A DNA stretch of 54,320 nt from Nitrospirae bacterium MYbin6. Lineage in GTDB: Bacteria > Nitrospirota > Thermodesulfovibrionia > Thermodesulfovibrionales > Magnetobacteriaceae. The position numbers were made by a program, and so were the translations under genes. The notes under the pieces are model-generated. The model made no database searches. It was not told where the DNA came from and saw nothing but the letters and a program-made list of their open reading frames with translations. Below are positions 8,109-16,296 of this stretch, piece after piece; positions within the stretch are counted from its first letter, which is position 1, and each line of letters opens with the position of its first letter. The stretch lies in contig PEAC01000008.1 in NCBI GenBank assembly GCA_002753305.1, positions 1 to 54,320 on the forward strand, given 5' to 3'.

Positions 8109-9269
8109 ATGCCTGAGATAATTGTCAAAGACTCGGCGTATGATTACGCTATATTAAAAAGAGACATATTTGACATAATAGACGCGGTAGAGGGGGCATA
8201 CGCCGTCAAGCCGATAAGCGCCGGGCGGCATGTGTTAATCAAGCCCAATCTGCTTGCCTCTGCACACCCGGATAAGGCGATAACAACCCATCCACTGTTA
8301 ATTAAGGCTGTGGTGGAGTATGTTCTTGAGAAAGGCGCACTCCCTCAGGTCTCAGACAGCCACGCAACATTTCCCAAATCGTTCTCACAGGTAGTCAAAG
8401 ACTGCGGTGTTACAGAGTCCCTCAACGGCCTTCCTGTTACATTAAAGGAATTCACGGTATCGAAAAAGGTATCTGCCCTTCGTGGAGGTGGGGCCTTTAC
8501 GCCGGATACACGTTACAACACTCTGGAGCTGGCCGAAGACGCCCTTAACGCGGACGTCATAATTAATCTGCCCAAACTCAAGACCCACACACAGATGGAC
8601 CTGACGCTTGCGGTTAAGAACCTCTTCGGATGCGTCGTAGGGCCAAGAAAGCCTCAGTGGCATTTCAACCTTGGAGAGAACAAAGAATTATTTGCCGGAC
8701 TTCTGGCAACCATACATAGCGTGCTCAGGCCTGAGATAAACATTATTGATGGAATCCTATCCATGGAGGGCGATGGCCCCGGTACGGGCGGCATTCCCCG
8801 GCGCTTAGGGGTTATCATGGGCAGCGCTGACGCCGTGGCCCTGGATATGGCCGTCTGCCACATGCTTGGCATCGATGAGATGTCTCTGGCTACCAACAAG
8901 GCGGCAAGAGATAAAGGCCATTTGGTAGATTTCACGATTAGAGGTGATATGAAATACATCGGGGATTATGTGTTTCCCACCCGTGCAAACCTCCTGTTTG
9001 TCCCCCGATTTGCGATGAATGTCCTCAGGCAAAACCTGACGACCCGCCCTATGAACATCGAAGGAGCCTGTAAACTCTGCAACGACTGCGTAAAAATATG
9101 TCCGGCACAGGCAATAGAAAACGACACGAAGAGACTCCATTTTGACTACGACAAGTGTATCAGGTGCTACTGCTGCATGGAGGTATGCCCACATAGGGCA
9201 ATCAAGGTACATCAGCCACTGGCAGTGAAGGCTATAAAGAAGATAGTTAAGGTGTTTACTCCCGGCTAA
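8109..9269 (+). CDS. DUF362 protein with C-terminal 2x[4Fe-4S] ferredoxin domain
   Basis: 386 residues. A DUF362 domain (GRHVLIKPNLL, VSDSHATF, NLPKLKTHTQMDLTLAVKNLFG, NIIDGILSMEGDGPGTGG) is followed by a bacterial-type ferredoxin tail with two complete clusters: CKLCNDCVKICP and CIRCYCCMEVCP. DUF362 proteins are common in strict anaerobes and are thought to be redox or maturation proteins; the reaction is not established. I choose ATG 8109 over an upstream TTG at 8073 because the fold begins with PEIIVKDS and 8073 lies inside a plausible -35 box. No Shine-Dalgarno is seen for either. It is transcribed divergently from the RNA methylase. Confidence 0.88.
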   Translation: MPEIIVKDSAYDYAILKRDIFDIIDAVEGAYAVKPISAGRHVLIKPNLLASAHPDKAITTHPLLIKAVVEYVLEKGALPQVSDSHATFPKSFSQVVKDCGVTESLNGLPVTLKEFTVSKKVSALRGGGAFTPDTRYNTLELAEDALNADVIINLPKLKTHTQMDLTLAVKNLFGCVVGPRKPQWHFNLGENKELFAGLLATIHSVLRPEINIIDGILSMEGDGPGTGGIPRRLGVIMGSADAVALDMAVCHMLGIDEMSLATNKAARDKGHLVDFTIRGDMKYIGDYVFPTRANLLFVPRFAMNVLRQNLTTRPMNIEGACKLCNDCVKICPAQAIENDTKRLHFDYDKCIRCYCCMEVCPHRAIKVHQPLAVKAIKKIVKVFTPG

Positions 9270-9277
9270 CCCGCTGC

Positions 9278-9481
9278 TTAATTGCCGGCAGGATGGTTGC
9301 CGAGATATAGGATGATTGCCTCTTGAATAGTCTTTAACGATTCCCTGATCGTCTTCCCCTGAGATACCACGCCAATCTCGCTGCACTCAACGCTGAAACC
9401 GGAGGTTGCCATGTCCGAATGAATGGTTACTTTAAATGCCTTTCCATCGACAGTAACAGTGCTTTTTCCGCTTATCGCCAT
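9278..9481 (-). CDS. HicB-like small protein, solitary
   Basis: 67 residues with the HicB antitoxin-type fold: strands KAFKVTIHSDMATSGFSVEC and the helix SQGKTIRESLKTIQEAIILYL. There is no C-terminal DNA-binding domain and no HicA-type toxin gene on either side, so it is an orphan antitoxin-like domain or an uncharacterised HicB-fold protein. It is convergent with the DUF362 gene, eight bases apart. Confidence 0.65.
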   Translation of the reverse strand: MAISGKSTVTVDGKAFKVTIHSDMATSGFSVECSEIGVVSQGKTIRESLKTIQEAIILYLGNHPAGN

Positions 9482-9618
9482 AGTTCTATCTTATATGAGA
9501 CGGTGTGGATAAATCAATAGTGGCACAATAAATATTCACACAGGATAGGGGGCCCGGCGATGGAGAACAAATATACCTGGCACCAAGGCACCAACCCCTT
9601 TTAAAATCCTTCTTAATA

Positions 9619-9627
9619 TGTTATAAT
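9619..9627 (+). promoter_or_regulatory. Extended -10 promoter of rpmE
   Basis: TGTTATAAT at 9619-9627 is an extended -10 (TGnTATAAT). No good -35 is visible. It would give a leader of about 30 bases before the TTG start of rpmE, which has its own Shine-Dalgarno. Confidence 0.45.
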
Positions 9628-9664
9628 CATTACTTGATATTTGAATCTGTTAAGGAGGCAGCCG

Positions 9665-9871
9665 TTGAAAGAAGGTATTCACCCTAATTACAAAGAGTCA
9701 AAGGTGTCATGCGCCTGTGGTGTGACGTTTGAGACCAGGTCGACAAAACCAACCGTTACAGTAGATATTTGCTCGAAATGCCATCCGTTTTACACCGGCA
9801 AGCAAAAAATCGTCGATGCAGAAGGCCGGGTAGAGAAATTTAAAAAGAAATATGCAGGTACAAAGAAGTAG
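9665..9871 (+). CDS. rpmE: 50S ribosomal protein L31 (zinc form)
   Basis: 68-residue L31 starting MKEGIHPNY, with the zinc-ribbon Cys pairs CAC and CSKC that mark the zinc-binding (C+) type. The start is the TTG at 9665 because AAGGAGG at 9652-9658 lies six bases upstream; an earlier in-frame start at 9641 adds a non-conserved extension. It heads a run with the DUF1385 gene (eight bases later) and prfA. Confidence 0.93.
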   Translation: MKEGIHPNYKESKVSCACGVTFETRSTKPTVTVDICSKCHPFYTGKQKIVDAEGRVEKFKKKYAGTKK

Positions 9872-9879
9872 CTTCGGAA

Positions 9880-10758
9880 ATGAAAGTAGGCGGGCAGGCC
9901 GTCATCGAAGGTGTTATGATGAAATCGAAGGATTTATGGTCTGTGGCCGTCAGAGACAAAAAGGGCGAGATTCACGTTAAAAAAGAGCGGCTGCGTCCGT
10001 TGCCGAAGTTCCTCAAGCTCCCGTTTGCCCGAGGTGTTTATGCGCTTTACCAGGCGCTTGCCCTTGGTATAAAGGCCATTGACTATTCCGCGTCAAAGGC
10101 GCTTGACGAGGATGAAAAACCCCTGAGTTCGACCGCGATTACGCTGACAATGCTCTTTGCCTTTGCTTTGGGCATTGGGATATTCTTATTTTTGCCGCTT
10201 TACCTTACAAAGCTGCTTGCCATGTTTGTCAGGCCCGTTGCCGATAGCTCTTTCCTTTTTAACGTAGTCGACGGCATCTTGCGTGTTGGATTTTTTGTTA
10301 TTTACATATTTGTGATAAGTCTGTGGAAGGATATGAGGCGGATATTTGAGTATCACGGGGCGGAGCACAAGGTAATCTTTGCATATGAGGCAGGGACTGG
10401 CATGGGGCTTGACAACATAAGGAAATTCAGCACCCACCACCCACGGTGCGGTACGAGTTTTCTCTTTATCGTCATGCTGATGAGTATCCTGGTTTTTTCC
10501 ATCATCCCAAAGACATGGGACTTTTCGTGGAAATTCGCGTCGAGAATTGTCCTTATACCGCTGATTGCCGGGCTATCCTATGAGATATTAAAGTACTCGG
10601 CCAAGGCAAGCAGCAATCCGATAGTAAAATTTTTAATTAAACCCGGGCTTATGCTTCAGCACATAACTACGAAAGACCCGGACGACGCACAGTTGGAGGT
10701 TGCCCTGCGCGCCCTTACTGAGGTAATCCCGGACTTAGAGCCAGAGAAACCATCATGA
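9880..10758 (+). CDS. DUF1385 (YqhQ-like) membrane protein
   Basis: 292 residues of the DUF1385 family. The diagnostic N-terminus VGGQAVIEGVMM is present, along with the conserved EYHGAEHK segment after the second helix and STHHPRCGTSF, whose His and Cys residues suggest metal binding. About four membrane helices lie near residues 88-112, 130-152, 187-205 and 212-230. The biochemical role is unknown. It is often found beside rpmE and prfA, as here, and its TGA overlaps the ATG of prfA. Confidence 0.88.
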   Translation: MKVGGQAVIEGVMMKSKDLWSVAVRDKKGEIHVKKERLRPLPKFLKLPFARGVYALYQALALGIKAIDYSASKALDEDEKPLSSTAITLTMLFAFALGIGIFLFLPLYLTKLLAMFVRPVADSSFLFNVVDGILRVGFFVIYIFVISLWKDMRRIFEYHGAEHKVIFAYEAGTGMGLDNIRKFSTHHPRCGTSFLFIVMLMSILVFSIIPKTWDFSWKFASRIVLIPLIAGLSYEILKYSAKASSNPIVKFLIKPGLMLQHITTKDPDDAQLEVALRALTEVIPDLEPEKPS

Positions 10759-11825
10759 TTGAAAAACTTAATGCCATAGAAGACAAATACGAGGAGATTT
10801 CGGCAAAACTCTCCGACCCCGATGTCCTTGCCTCACAAAAGGACTACTTCAGATATTCAAAAGAAAGCGCCGACCTTGAGCCACTGATAGATAAAATCAA
10901 GGGCTACAGGAAACTGTTGAATGACCTGCAAGCGGCAGAATCTATAATAAAGGATGCCGCTGACGAAGAACTTCGCGAGATGGCTAAAGAGGAATGCGAC
11001 GAACTGAAGAACAAAATCCCAGCTGTGGAGACAGAACTAAAGCTGATGCTCGTACCCAAAGACCCGCGAGACGAAAAAAACGTCGTAATAGAAATCCGTG
11101 CCGGAACGGGAGGTGAGGAGGCAGCCCTTTTTGTTACCGACTTGTTTCGCATGTACTCGAAATACGCGGAGATCAAGAACTGGAAAGTGGAGATAATAGA
11201 TTCCAACCCCACAGGCATAGGCGGCAACAGAGAGATGACCGCGACTATCTCCGGGCGCGGCGCATACAGCAAGTTGAAATACGAAAGCGGCGTACACAGA
11301 GTTCAGCGTGTGCCGGTTACTGAAGCATCTGGAAGGATTCACACATCGGCCTCAACCGTGGCCGTGCTGCCCGAAGCGGAAGAGATAGACCTGAAAATCG
11401 ACGAAAAAGACCTTCGCGTCGATACATTCTGCTCAAGCGGCCCCGGTGGACAAGGTGTAAATACCACATACTCGGCCATCAGAATCGTACACATTCCCAC
11501 AGGAGTGACGGTGCAGTGCCAAGATGAACGCTCTCAACTTAAAAACAAGATTCGGGCCATGAAGGTTCTCAGGTCAAGGCTCTATGACATGGAGATAGAA
11601 AAACAGGACCGCTTGCGCGCCGACTCCAGAAAATCACAAGTAGGCTCCGGCGACAGGAGCGAACGCATCAGGACGTATAATTTCCCTCAAAACAGGGTAA
11701 CAGACCACAGAATAGGCCTTACCCTCCATAGGCTCACCCAGGTGCTGGAAGGGGATATGGAGGAGATAATAGAGACACTCTCGACACATTTCGAGGCCAA
11801 AAAACTCCAGGATATATCCGTATAA
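10755..11825 (+). CDS. prfA: Peptide chain release factor 1
   Basis: 356 residues, full length. The GGQ motif (231-233, in SGPGGQGVN) that triggers peptidyl-tRNA hydrolysis is intact. The stop-codon reading loop has the RF1-type P-x-T (PVT, about 187-189), so it reads UAA and UAG. The tail DHRIGLTLHRL is typical. It is translationally coupled to DUF1385 by an ATGA overlap. The prmC methylase that modifies the GGQ Gln is often next; here a tsaC-type gene follows instead. Confidence 0.96.
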   Translation: MIEKLNAIEDKYEEISAKLSDPDVLASQKDYFRYSKESADLEPLIDKIKGYRKLLNDLQAAESIIKDAADEELREMAKEECDELKNKIPAVETELKLMLVPKDPRDEKNVVIEIRAGTGGEEAALFVTDLFRMYSKYAEIKNWKVEIIDSNPTGIGGNREMTATISGRGAYSKLKYESGVHRVQRVPVTEASGRIHTSASTVAVLPEAEEIDLKIDEKDLRVDTFCSSGPGGQGVNTTYSAIRIVHIPTGVTVQCQDERSQLKNKIRAMKVLRSRLYDMEIEKQDRLRADSRKSQVGSGDRSERIRTYNFPQNRVTDHRIGLTLHRLTQVLEGDMEEIIETLSTHFEAKKLQDISV

Positions 11826-11829
11826 TCCC

Positions 11830-12441
11830 TTGCCTGTCCACCTTAAATTATCCGAAACCCCGGAGTCTATAATCATGGAGTGCGCGTTAAAATACCTGAG
11901 AGAGGGGAAGATAATCAGCTACCCAACGGAGACGTTTTATGCACTGGGGGTTGCCTGCGACAGCGCTGAGGGCCTTAAGAGGCTCTGGGAGCTAAAAAAA
12001 AGGCCCCGCGATAAACCATTTCCCCTGATTGCGGCGGATGTAAATCAACTTGGAATCATAGTTAACGTCATAGGGCCTGAGGCTATGGCCCTGATAGAGA
12101 AATACTGGCCCGGCCCGTTGACGATACTTTTCAGGGCCAGAGCGGGACTTTCTCCTTATATAACGAGTGCTGCAGGCACGGTTGCCGTAAGGGTACCCGG
12201 TGGCTCCACGGCCCTTGCCCTGGCCAGATACGTTCGGTTTCCTGTAACATCAACCAGCGCCAACATATCTAACAACCCCCCGGCGGACGATGCGCAAACG
12301 GTAATGGATTACTTCGGCGATTCCATAGACATGATAATAGATGGTGGCAAGACCCCGGGCGGCCCTCCTTCTACAATCGTTGAAGTTCTCCATGGCGGAG
12401 GCATAAACGTCATCAGACCAGGGGCAGTCAATTTGTCGTAG
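11830..12441 (+). CDS. tsaC: Threonylcarbamoyl-AMP synthase (Sua5/YrdC family)
   Basis: Makes threonylcarbamoyl-AMP from Thr, bicarbonate and ATP for the t6A37 modification of ANN-reading tRNAs. Signature stretches: SYPTETFYALG, the KRPRDKPF basic motif that binds ATP/phosphate, TVAVRVPGG, and TSTSANISNNPPA. There is only the catalytic YrdC domain, so it is the short TsaC form. The annotated TTG at 11830 is possible, but ATG 11875 (MECALKYL) has CGGAG nine bases upstream and begins right at the conserved domain. The 3' end overlaps the convergent regulator gene by 14 bases. Confidence 0.9.
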   Translation: MPVHLKLSETPESIIMECALKYLREGKIISYPTETFYALGVACDSAEGLKRLWELKKRPRDKPFPLIAADVNQLGIIVNVIGPEAMALIEKYWPGPLTILFRARAGLSPYITSAAGTVAVRVPGGSTALALARYVRFPVTSTSANISNNPPADDAQTVMDYFGDSIDMIIDGGKTPGGPPSTIVEVLHGGGINVIRPGAVNLS

Positions 12442-13288
12442 ATTTATATGTGTAGAGCGCCAAGTCTCTGATTTTCTTGTCGGCCCTTCTCAGGCGTTCA
12501 CTGAATACGTAGGCAAATTTCTTGTATAATTTTAACGTAATTATATCATCGTAGCTGTCCATGATGGTCTTGTCAAGCTCGAAGAGCATAATGTCATCGT
12601 TAGCAACTGCCCTGGCTGAGCGTGTGGAGTCCTCAAGCAGGGCCATTTCACCGAAACACTCGCCCTGGCTAAGTTCAGCAAGGCGCTCTGTCTTGCCATC
12701 CTCCAGTTGCTTATAAATGGAGATCGCGCCGTCTATGATAACGTAAAATCTATCGCCGGCCTGGCCCTCGTCAAAGATAATATCGCCCTGTTTATACCGC
12801 CTGACCTTGCTCATCCTGAGGAGTTTTACGATGTCATCGTCCGTCATAAAGGAAAAGAAATCCAGCTGCCTGATTTTCGAAAAGGTGTCGGCAACCACCG
12901 AGGTCTCGCTCCTTGTGGCGTCGGCTATGGCCTTTTCGACGTCAGACATTTGAAATGGAAATTTTAAAATGGAACTCACGCCGTCATTATACAATTGCTT
13001 TAATGTAACAGCGTCAAGGTCATCCTTAAACAGGAGGACTATGCGCTTATTAACCAGGGCCTTGTGTGAGCGAATCGCCTTAAGAAGGCTTGACTTGGAG
13101 TCTCCAACAGTGTCATAGTCAATAATTATCAGGTCGCATTTTTCACGAAGCAAGAAGCTGATAACGATTTTAGGGTCATCCAAAGCGATGACGGCTGAGT
13201 AGCCAAGGTATCTCAGCGCGCCTTTGGTAATATCCATGGCGGCAATGTCCCGCTGTATGACTACTAAAATACTTAGAGAATTATCCAC
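12428..13288 (-). CDS. Receiver-like plus cyclic-nucleotide-binding protein
   Basis: 286 residues in two domains. Residues ~5-120 fold as a response-regulator receiver: the phospho-acceptor region DLIIIDYD and the LKFPF lysine loop are present, but the N-terminal acid pair that binds Mg is replaced (ILVVIQRD), so phosphorylation is doubtful. Residues ~145-270 are a cNMP-binding domain with an intact phosphate-binding cassette (GECFGEMALLEDSTRSARA, with Glu and Arg). There is no DNA-binding domain, so it is not a CRP-type regulator. The GTG at 13288 is chosen because GGAGG sits eight bases upstream; it overlaps the CDF gene by eight bases. Confidence 0.8.
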   Translation of the reverse strand: MDNSLSILVVIQRDIAAMDITKGALRYLGYSAVIALDDPKIVISFLLREKCDLIIIDYDTVGDSKSSLLKAIRSHKALVNKRIVLLFKDDLDAVTLKQLYNDGVSSILKFPFQMSDVEKAIADATRSETSVVADTFSKIRQLDFFSFMTDDDIVKLLRMSKVRRYKQGDIIFDEGQAGDRFYVIIDGAISIYKQLEDGKTERLAELSQGECFGEMALLEDSTRSARAVANDDIMLFELDKTIMDSYDDIITLKLYKKFAYVFSERLRRADKKIRDLALYTYKSTTN

Positions 13289-14201
13289 GCCCTTGTCCTC
13301 CGTTTTCCTTAGTCCAGCTGCACTCGTCTGGGCACACATCTGTCATATTGCCGCACGGTTCGGGGTGTATTACCACCTTGCAGTTGTTCAGATGTTTAGA
13401 TATATCAGTCTCTATTATATCCATCGTCGTATGGGTTTTGCGAATCGTTTCGTTGGCGCACACGGTAAGGTGCAAATCGATATGCCTTTCGCTTCCGGCC
13501 TTTCTGGTGCGAAGCTCGTGATAGTCTTTAATGTATTTTTTTTCGGAATCAAGGATTTGCTTTATCAGGACAAGTTCCTCTTCGGGAAGCGACTTGTCCA
13601 AAAGAGAGCCGATAGATTTTTTTGTTATCATAATGCCCTCGTAAAAGATCAGCAGCGAAATACTGATTGCCGCAATTGGATCTAAGATTTGGCGGCCCGT
13701 AAGCGCAACTAAAACAAGGGCCACAAGTACGGCAAGCGAACTATATATATCGGCGGAGAGATGTTTGGCGTCTGCCTCGAGCGCAGCAGAGTCGGTCTCA
13801 CTTGAGACTTTAAACAGATAGCGGGATACAAAGAAATTAACTATGACCGACACGCCCATTACCGCAATGGCCACACCGGGCATGGATAATCGAACACCGG
13901 TCTTGATTTTTTCGACCGCCTCTATGACAATCAACACAGCGGCAAGAATAATCAACAGGGCCTCGGCTACCGCGCTCAGGTTTTCTATTTTTCCGTGTCC
14001 GTAGGGGTGCTGGGAATCGGGCGGCACTTGAGCCTGTCTAATGCTGAAAAAGGCCATTATTGCCGCAGCAAGGTCAATAGCGCTGTGGATTGCCTCTGAG
14101 ATTATACTAACGCTGCCGGTAAGGATGCCCGCTATAATTTTAAACAATACCAGCAACGAATTAGATATTATAGATATCTTCGCAGCGTTTTTTTGCCTCA
14201 T
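13281..14201 (-). CDS. Cation diffusion facilitator (CDF) metal transporter
   Basis: 306 residues. Six membrane helices and a C-terminal cytoplasmic ferredoxin-like domain give the CDF layout for exporting divalent metals against protons. Metal-site residues occur in helix 2 (EAIHSAIDLAAA, H-x3-D) and helix 5 (DAKHLSAD), matching the HD-HD pattern usual for Zn/Co/Fe-type members. The tail holds a Cys-rich end (EPCGNMTDVCPDECSW). The start MRQKNAAK at 14201 has GGGAGG very close upstream; a longer frame to 14264 lacks support. It is coupled to the downstream receiver/cNMP gene. Confidence 0.9.
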   Translation of the reverse strand: MRQKNAAKISIISNSLLVLFKIIAGILTGSVSIISEAIHSAIDLAAAIMAFFSIRQAQVPPDSQHPYGHGKIENLSAVAEALLIILAAVLIVIEAVEKIKTGVRLSMPGVAIAVMGVSVIVNFFVSRYLFKVSSETDSAALEADAKHLSADIYSSLAVLVALVLVALTGRQILDPIAAISISLLIFYEGIMITKKSIGSLLDKSLPEEELVLIKQILDSEKKYIKDYHELRTRKAGSERHIDLHLTVCANETIRKTHTTMDIIETDISKHLNNCKVVIHPEPCGNMTDVCPDECSWTKENGGQGRG

Positions 14202-14327
14202 TGCCTCCCCTGATTCAATTAATATAGTGATTATAGTATATACGCTGCAAATTGAAAAGCGCAACCGCGGCTTGGTAGTGTCTCAGTTTGATTTTTTACC
14301 CCCGCAGAAAAATGGCGGCAGATGTTG

Positions 14328-14333
14328 TATAAT
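14328..14333 (+). promoter_or_regulatory. -10 box for the 33-residue gene
   Basis: TATAAT six bases before the ATG at 14340, with no Shine-Dalgarno. No convincing -35 is seen, so it is tentative. Confidence 0.3.
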
Positions 14334-14339
14334 AAAAAC

Positions 14340-14441
14340 ATGCCAAAGGGACCGCAAGGACAGAAAAGACCCGCTGATGTAATCGGAGCTGCAATCAAGG
14401 CAGCCAAGATTGCCACTGGTGAAATTGAAAAGGATTCATAA
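14340..14441 (+). CDS. Small basic protein, MPKGPQGQKRPADVIG family, short form
   Basis: 33 residues beginning MPKGPQGQKRPADVIGAA and continuing to IATGEIEKDS. The opening is a conserved small-protein signature that I recall from many bacterial genomes, where the protein is usually longer (about 60-85 residues with a basic KAAxxRW-type tail). The tail is absent here, so it is either a short variant or truncated. The function is unknown to me. It lies just before the restriction-modification locus. Confidence 0.55.
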   Translation: MPKGPQGQKRPADVIGAAIKAAKIATGEIEKDS

Positions 14442-14485
14442 GACTTTAAGGGTAACACCGGCAATGGAAGCAGGAAGATCTAACC

Positions 14486-15418
14486 ATGATTGGAGTATTG
14501 ACGAAATTGTTGGATTACTGCTATATTGTCCAATATATGGATGTACAAGAAAATAAAAAGATATTATTGGATATTGAACATGGGCGTATTTGTGAGTGTG
14601 GGAAAACCAACATTAATTGCCTTACTGCTAAGGAGTGGTTAAAGAATCAGATAGGAGTCTGGCAGTTTACATATGAGAAACGGGATGTAAGGGCGTGAAC
14701 AACACACCCTGCCACATTCCCTATTTCCCTTTGTAGAAAGGTAATAGAACTATTTACCCACGAGGGAGAACTTGTTATAGACCCGTTTGTAGGAAGTGGA
14801 ACAACTCTTGTTGCGGCGAGAGATACCAATAGAAACGCTGTAGGGTTTGACTTACAGTCATCTTACATAGAACTTTGTAACGACCGCCTTGCTAATGGTC
14901 ATCTCCTTAATAAGTCAAAACAGATTCCTATTCAGGATGACGCAAGGAATATTCATGAATATTTTAAAGAAGAAACTATATCTCTTATATGGACATCCCC
15001 GCCATATGCAAATCTTTTGAATCGCCAAAGAAAAAACAAATCAAGACGAGACAGAAAGAACGAACAACTTAATAAAGTAGAGCAATATTCTCAGGACATT
15101 AGAGATTTAGGGACGATGCCATTGGAAGACTATACTTTAGTTATGGGTGATATTTTTGAGTCTATCTTACCGCTCTTAAAACCTAAGGCTCACTGTGTTA
15201 TCAATGTGCCTGATATGTGGTGGGAAAACGAAAGGATTACCATACATATCTCTTTGGTAGAGGAGCTAAGACGCAGAGGGTATGAACTTAGGAATATTAT
15301 TATATGGGATAGGACAAACATTGTAAATAAAATTGGCATTTTTGGCTGGCCAAGCAACTATATTACTATGGGAGTAACCTTTGAGTATCTTCTGGACTTC
15401 TGGAGACCACCCAAATGA
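14486..15418 (+). pseudogene. Type II DNA methyltransferase interrupted by an in-frame TGA
   Basis: One reading frame from the ATG at 14486 to the stop at 15418 encodes an amino-group DNA methylase, but a single TGA at 14696-14698 splits it. Upstream is an N-terminal part ending FTYEKRDVRA. Downstream in the same frame come HPATFPISLC, the AdoMet-binding motif I DPFVGSGTT and the catalytic motif IV TSPPY, which marks an N4-cytosine or N6-adenine methylase. No usable start lies between the TGA and motif IV; the next in-frame TTG is 15017, past the catalytic site. A Shine-Dalgarno-like AGGAAG precedes 14486. Its stop overlaps the nuclease ATG. Options are a true nonsense mutation, a sequencing or assembly error, or readthrough. 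Confidence 0.8.
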
Positions 15419-16218
15419 AATTATATACAAAAGAGGAGATGATTTCCTCTATTAAGCGGATTATTGACACAGGATGGTACAAGAGCGTTAAAAAAACAAT
15501 CAATAAACGAAACGATGGGGCAGTTGGGAATACACTCGAAGTGCTTCTCGGAATTAAAGAAAATAATTTACCCATACCAAACGCCCAGGAATGGGAACTC
15601 AAAGGACAGAGAAAACACTCTTCATCTCTTATAACTTTAAAACACATAGAACCATCGCCTACAGGCGTTAAAATTGTTTCAAATGTTCTCTTGCCTATGT
15701 ATGGCTGGAAACACAAAGAAGCTGGTAGAAAATATCCTAAAGAAGAAATGTCATTCCGCTCTACTACAAGCGCTACTACGTATACAAAGAGAGGGTTTAA
15801 GGTAATAGTTGACAGAATACAACGAAAACTTATCTTTGACTTTAATTCATCTAAAGTTGATGTAGCTGATGATGAAGTATCCTTGTGGTACAAAAGCGTT
15901 AAGGAACGAATAGGAACTGGTAAAATAAACCCTGAGCCATACTGGGGATTTGACGACCTGAAATATGCCATAGGCTCAAAACTTATGAATTGTTTTTATG
16001 TTGTAGCTGATACGAAAATAGAAGGCGGACATGAGTATTTCAAATATGAAAGCCTATTTATTTTATCGCAATTTTCTTTTGATAAGTTCGTTGATTGTAT
16101 GGAACAAGGATATTTATATATAGACTTTGACGCAAGAACAGGACATAATCATGGAACGAAGTTTCGGCTCAGACATGACAAGCTGCCTGAACTTTACGAT
16201 TCGGCCAATTACTTATAG
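15415..16218 (+). CDS. MvaI/BcnI-family type II restriction endonuclease
   Basis: 267 residues. Resembles the MvaI/BcnI family, monomeric nucleases cutting CCNGG-type sites. Key stretches are GNTLEVLLGIKENNLPIPN and EWELKGQR, where Glu and Lys of the PD-(D/E)xK site are evident; the expected first Asp appears as Asn in PNAQEWELK, which may be family variation. Start overlaps the methylase stop (ATGA), so the pair is one coupled R-M operon. The gene is fully open although its protecting methylase is interrupted. The AT-rich composition of both genes relative to neighbours suggests acquisition. Confidence 0.72.
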   Translation: MKLYTKEEMISSIKRIIDTGWYKSVKKTINKRNDGAVGNTLEVLLGIKENNLPIPNAQEWELKGQRKHSSSLITLKHIEPSPTGVKIVSNVLLPMYGWKHKEAGRKYPKEEMSFRSTTSATTYTKRGFKVIVDRIQRKLIFDFNSSKVDVADDEVSLWYKSVKERIGTGKINPEPYWGFDDLKYAIGSKLMNCFYVVADTKIEGGHEYFKYESLFILSQFSFDKFVDCMEQGYLYIDFDARTGHNHGTKFRLRHDKLPELYDSANYL

Positions 16219-16296
16219 CAAATATTTCAAACGGAGACACTACCCGCGGCTTTATGTCCAGAGCGCGAAAGCTGGGGTATCGGAGACGGCGGTAGG

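Noticed and set aside
9278..9481. HicB-like gene as part of a HicAB toxin-antitoxin system
   Set aside because: No HicA-like frame exists on either side; neighbours are a DUF362 gene and rpmE.
14228..14244. 17-base sequence TGATTATAGTATATACG repeated at 27929-27945
   Set aside because: AT-rich and short; a chance repeat of this length is not very unlikely in 54 kb, and the contexts (CDF upstream region, post-icd region) are unrelated.
14696..14698. TGA as a selenocysteine codon in the methylase
   Set aside because: Methylases of this type have no Sec at this place and no SECIS-like hairpin is evident just downstream; nonsense mutation or sequence error is simpler.
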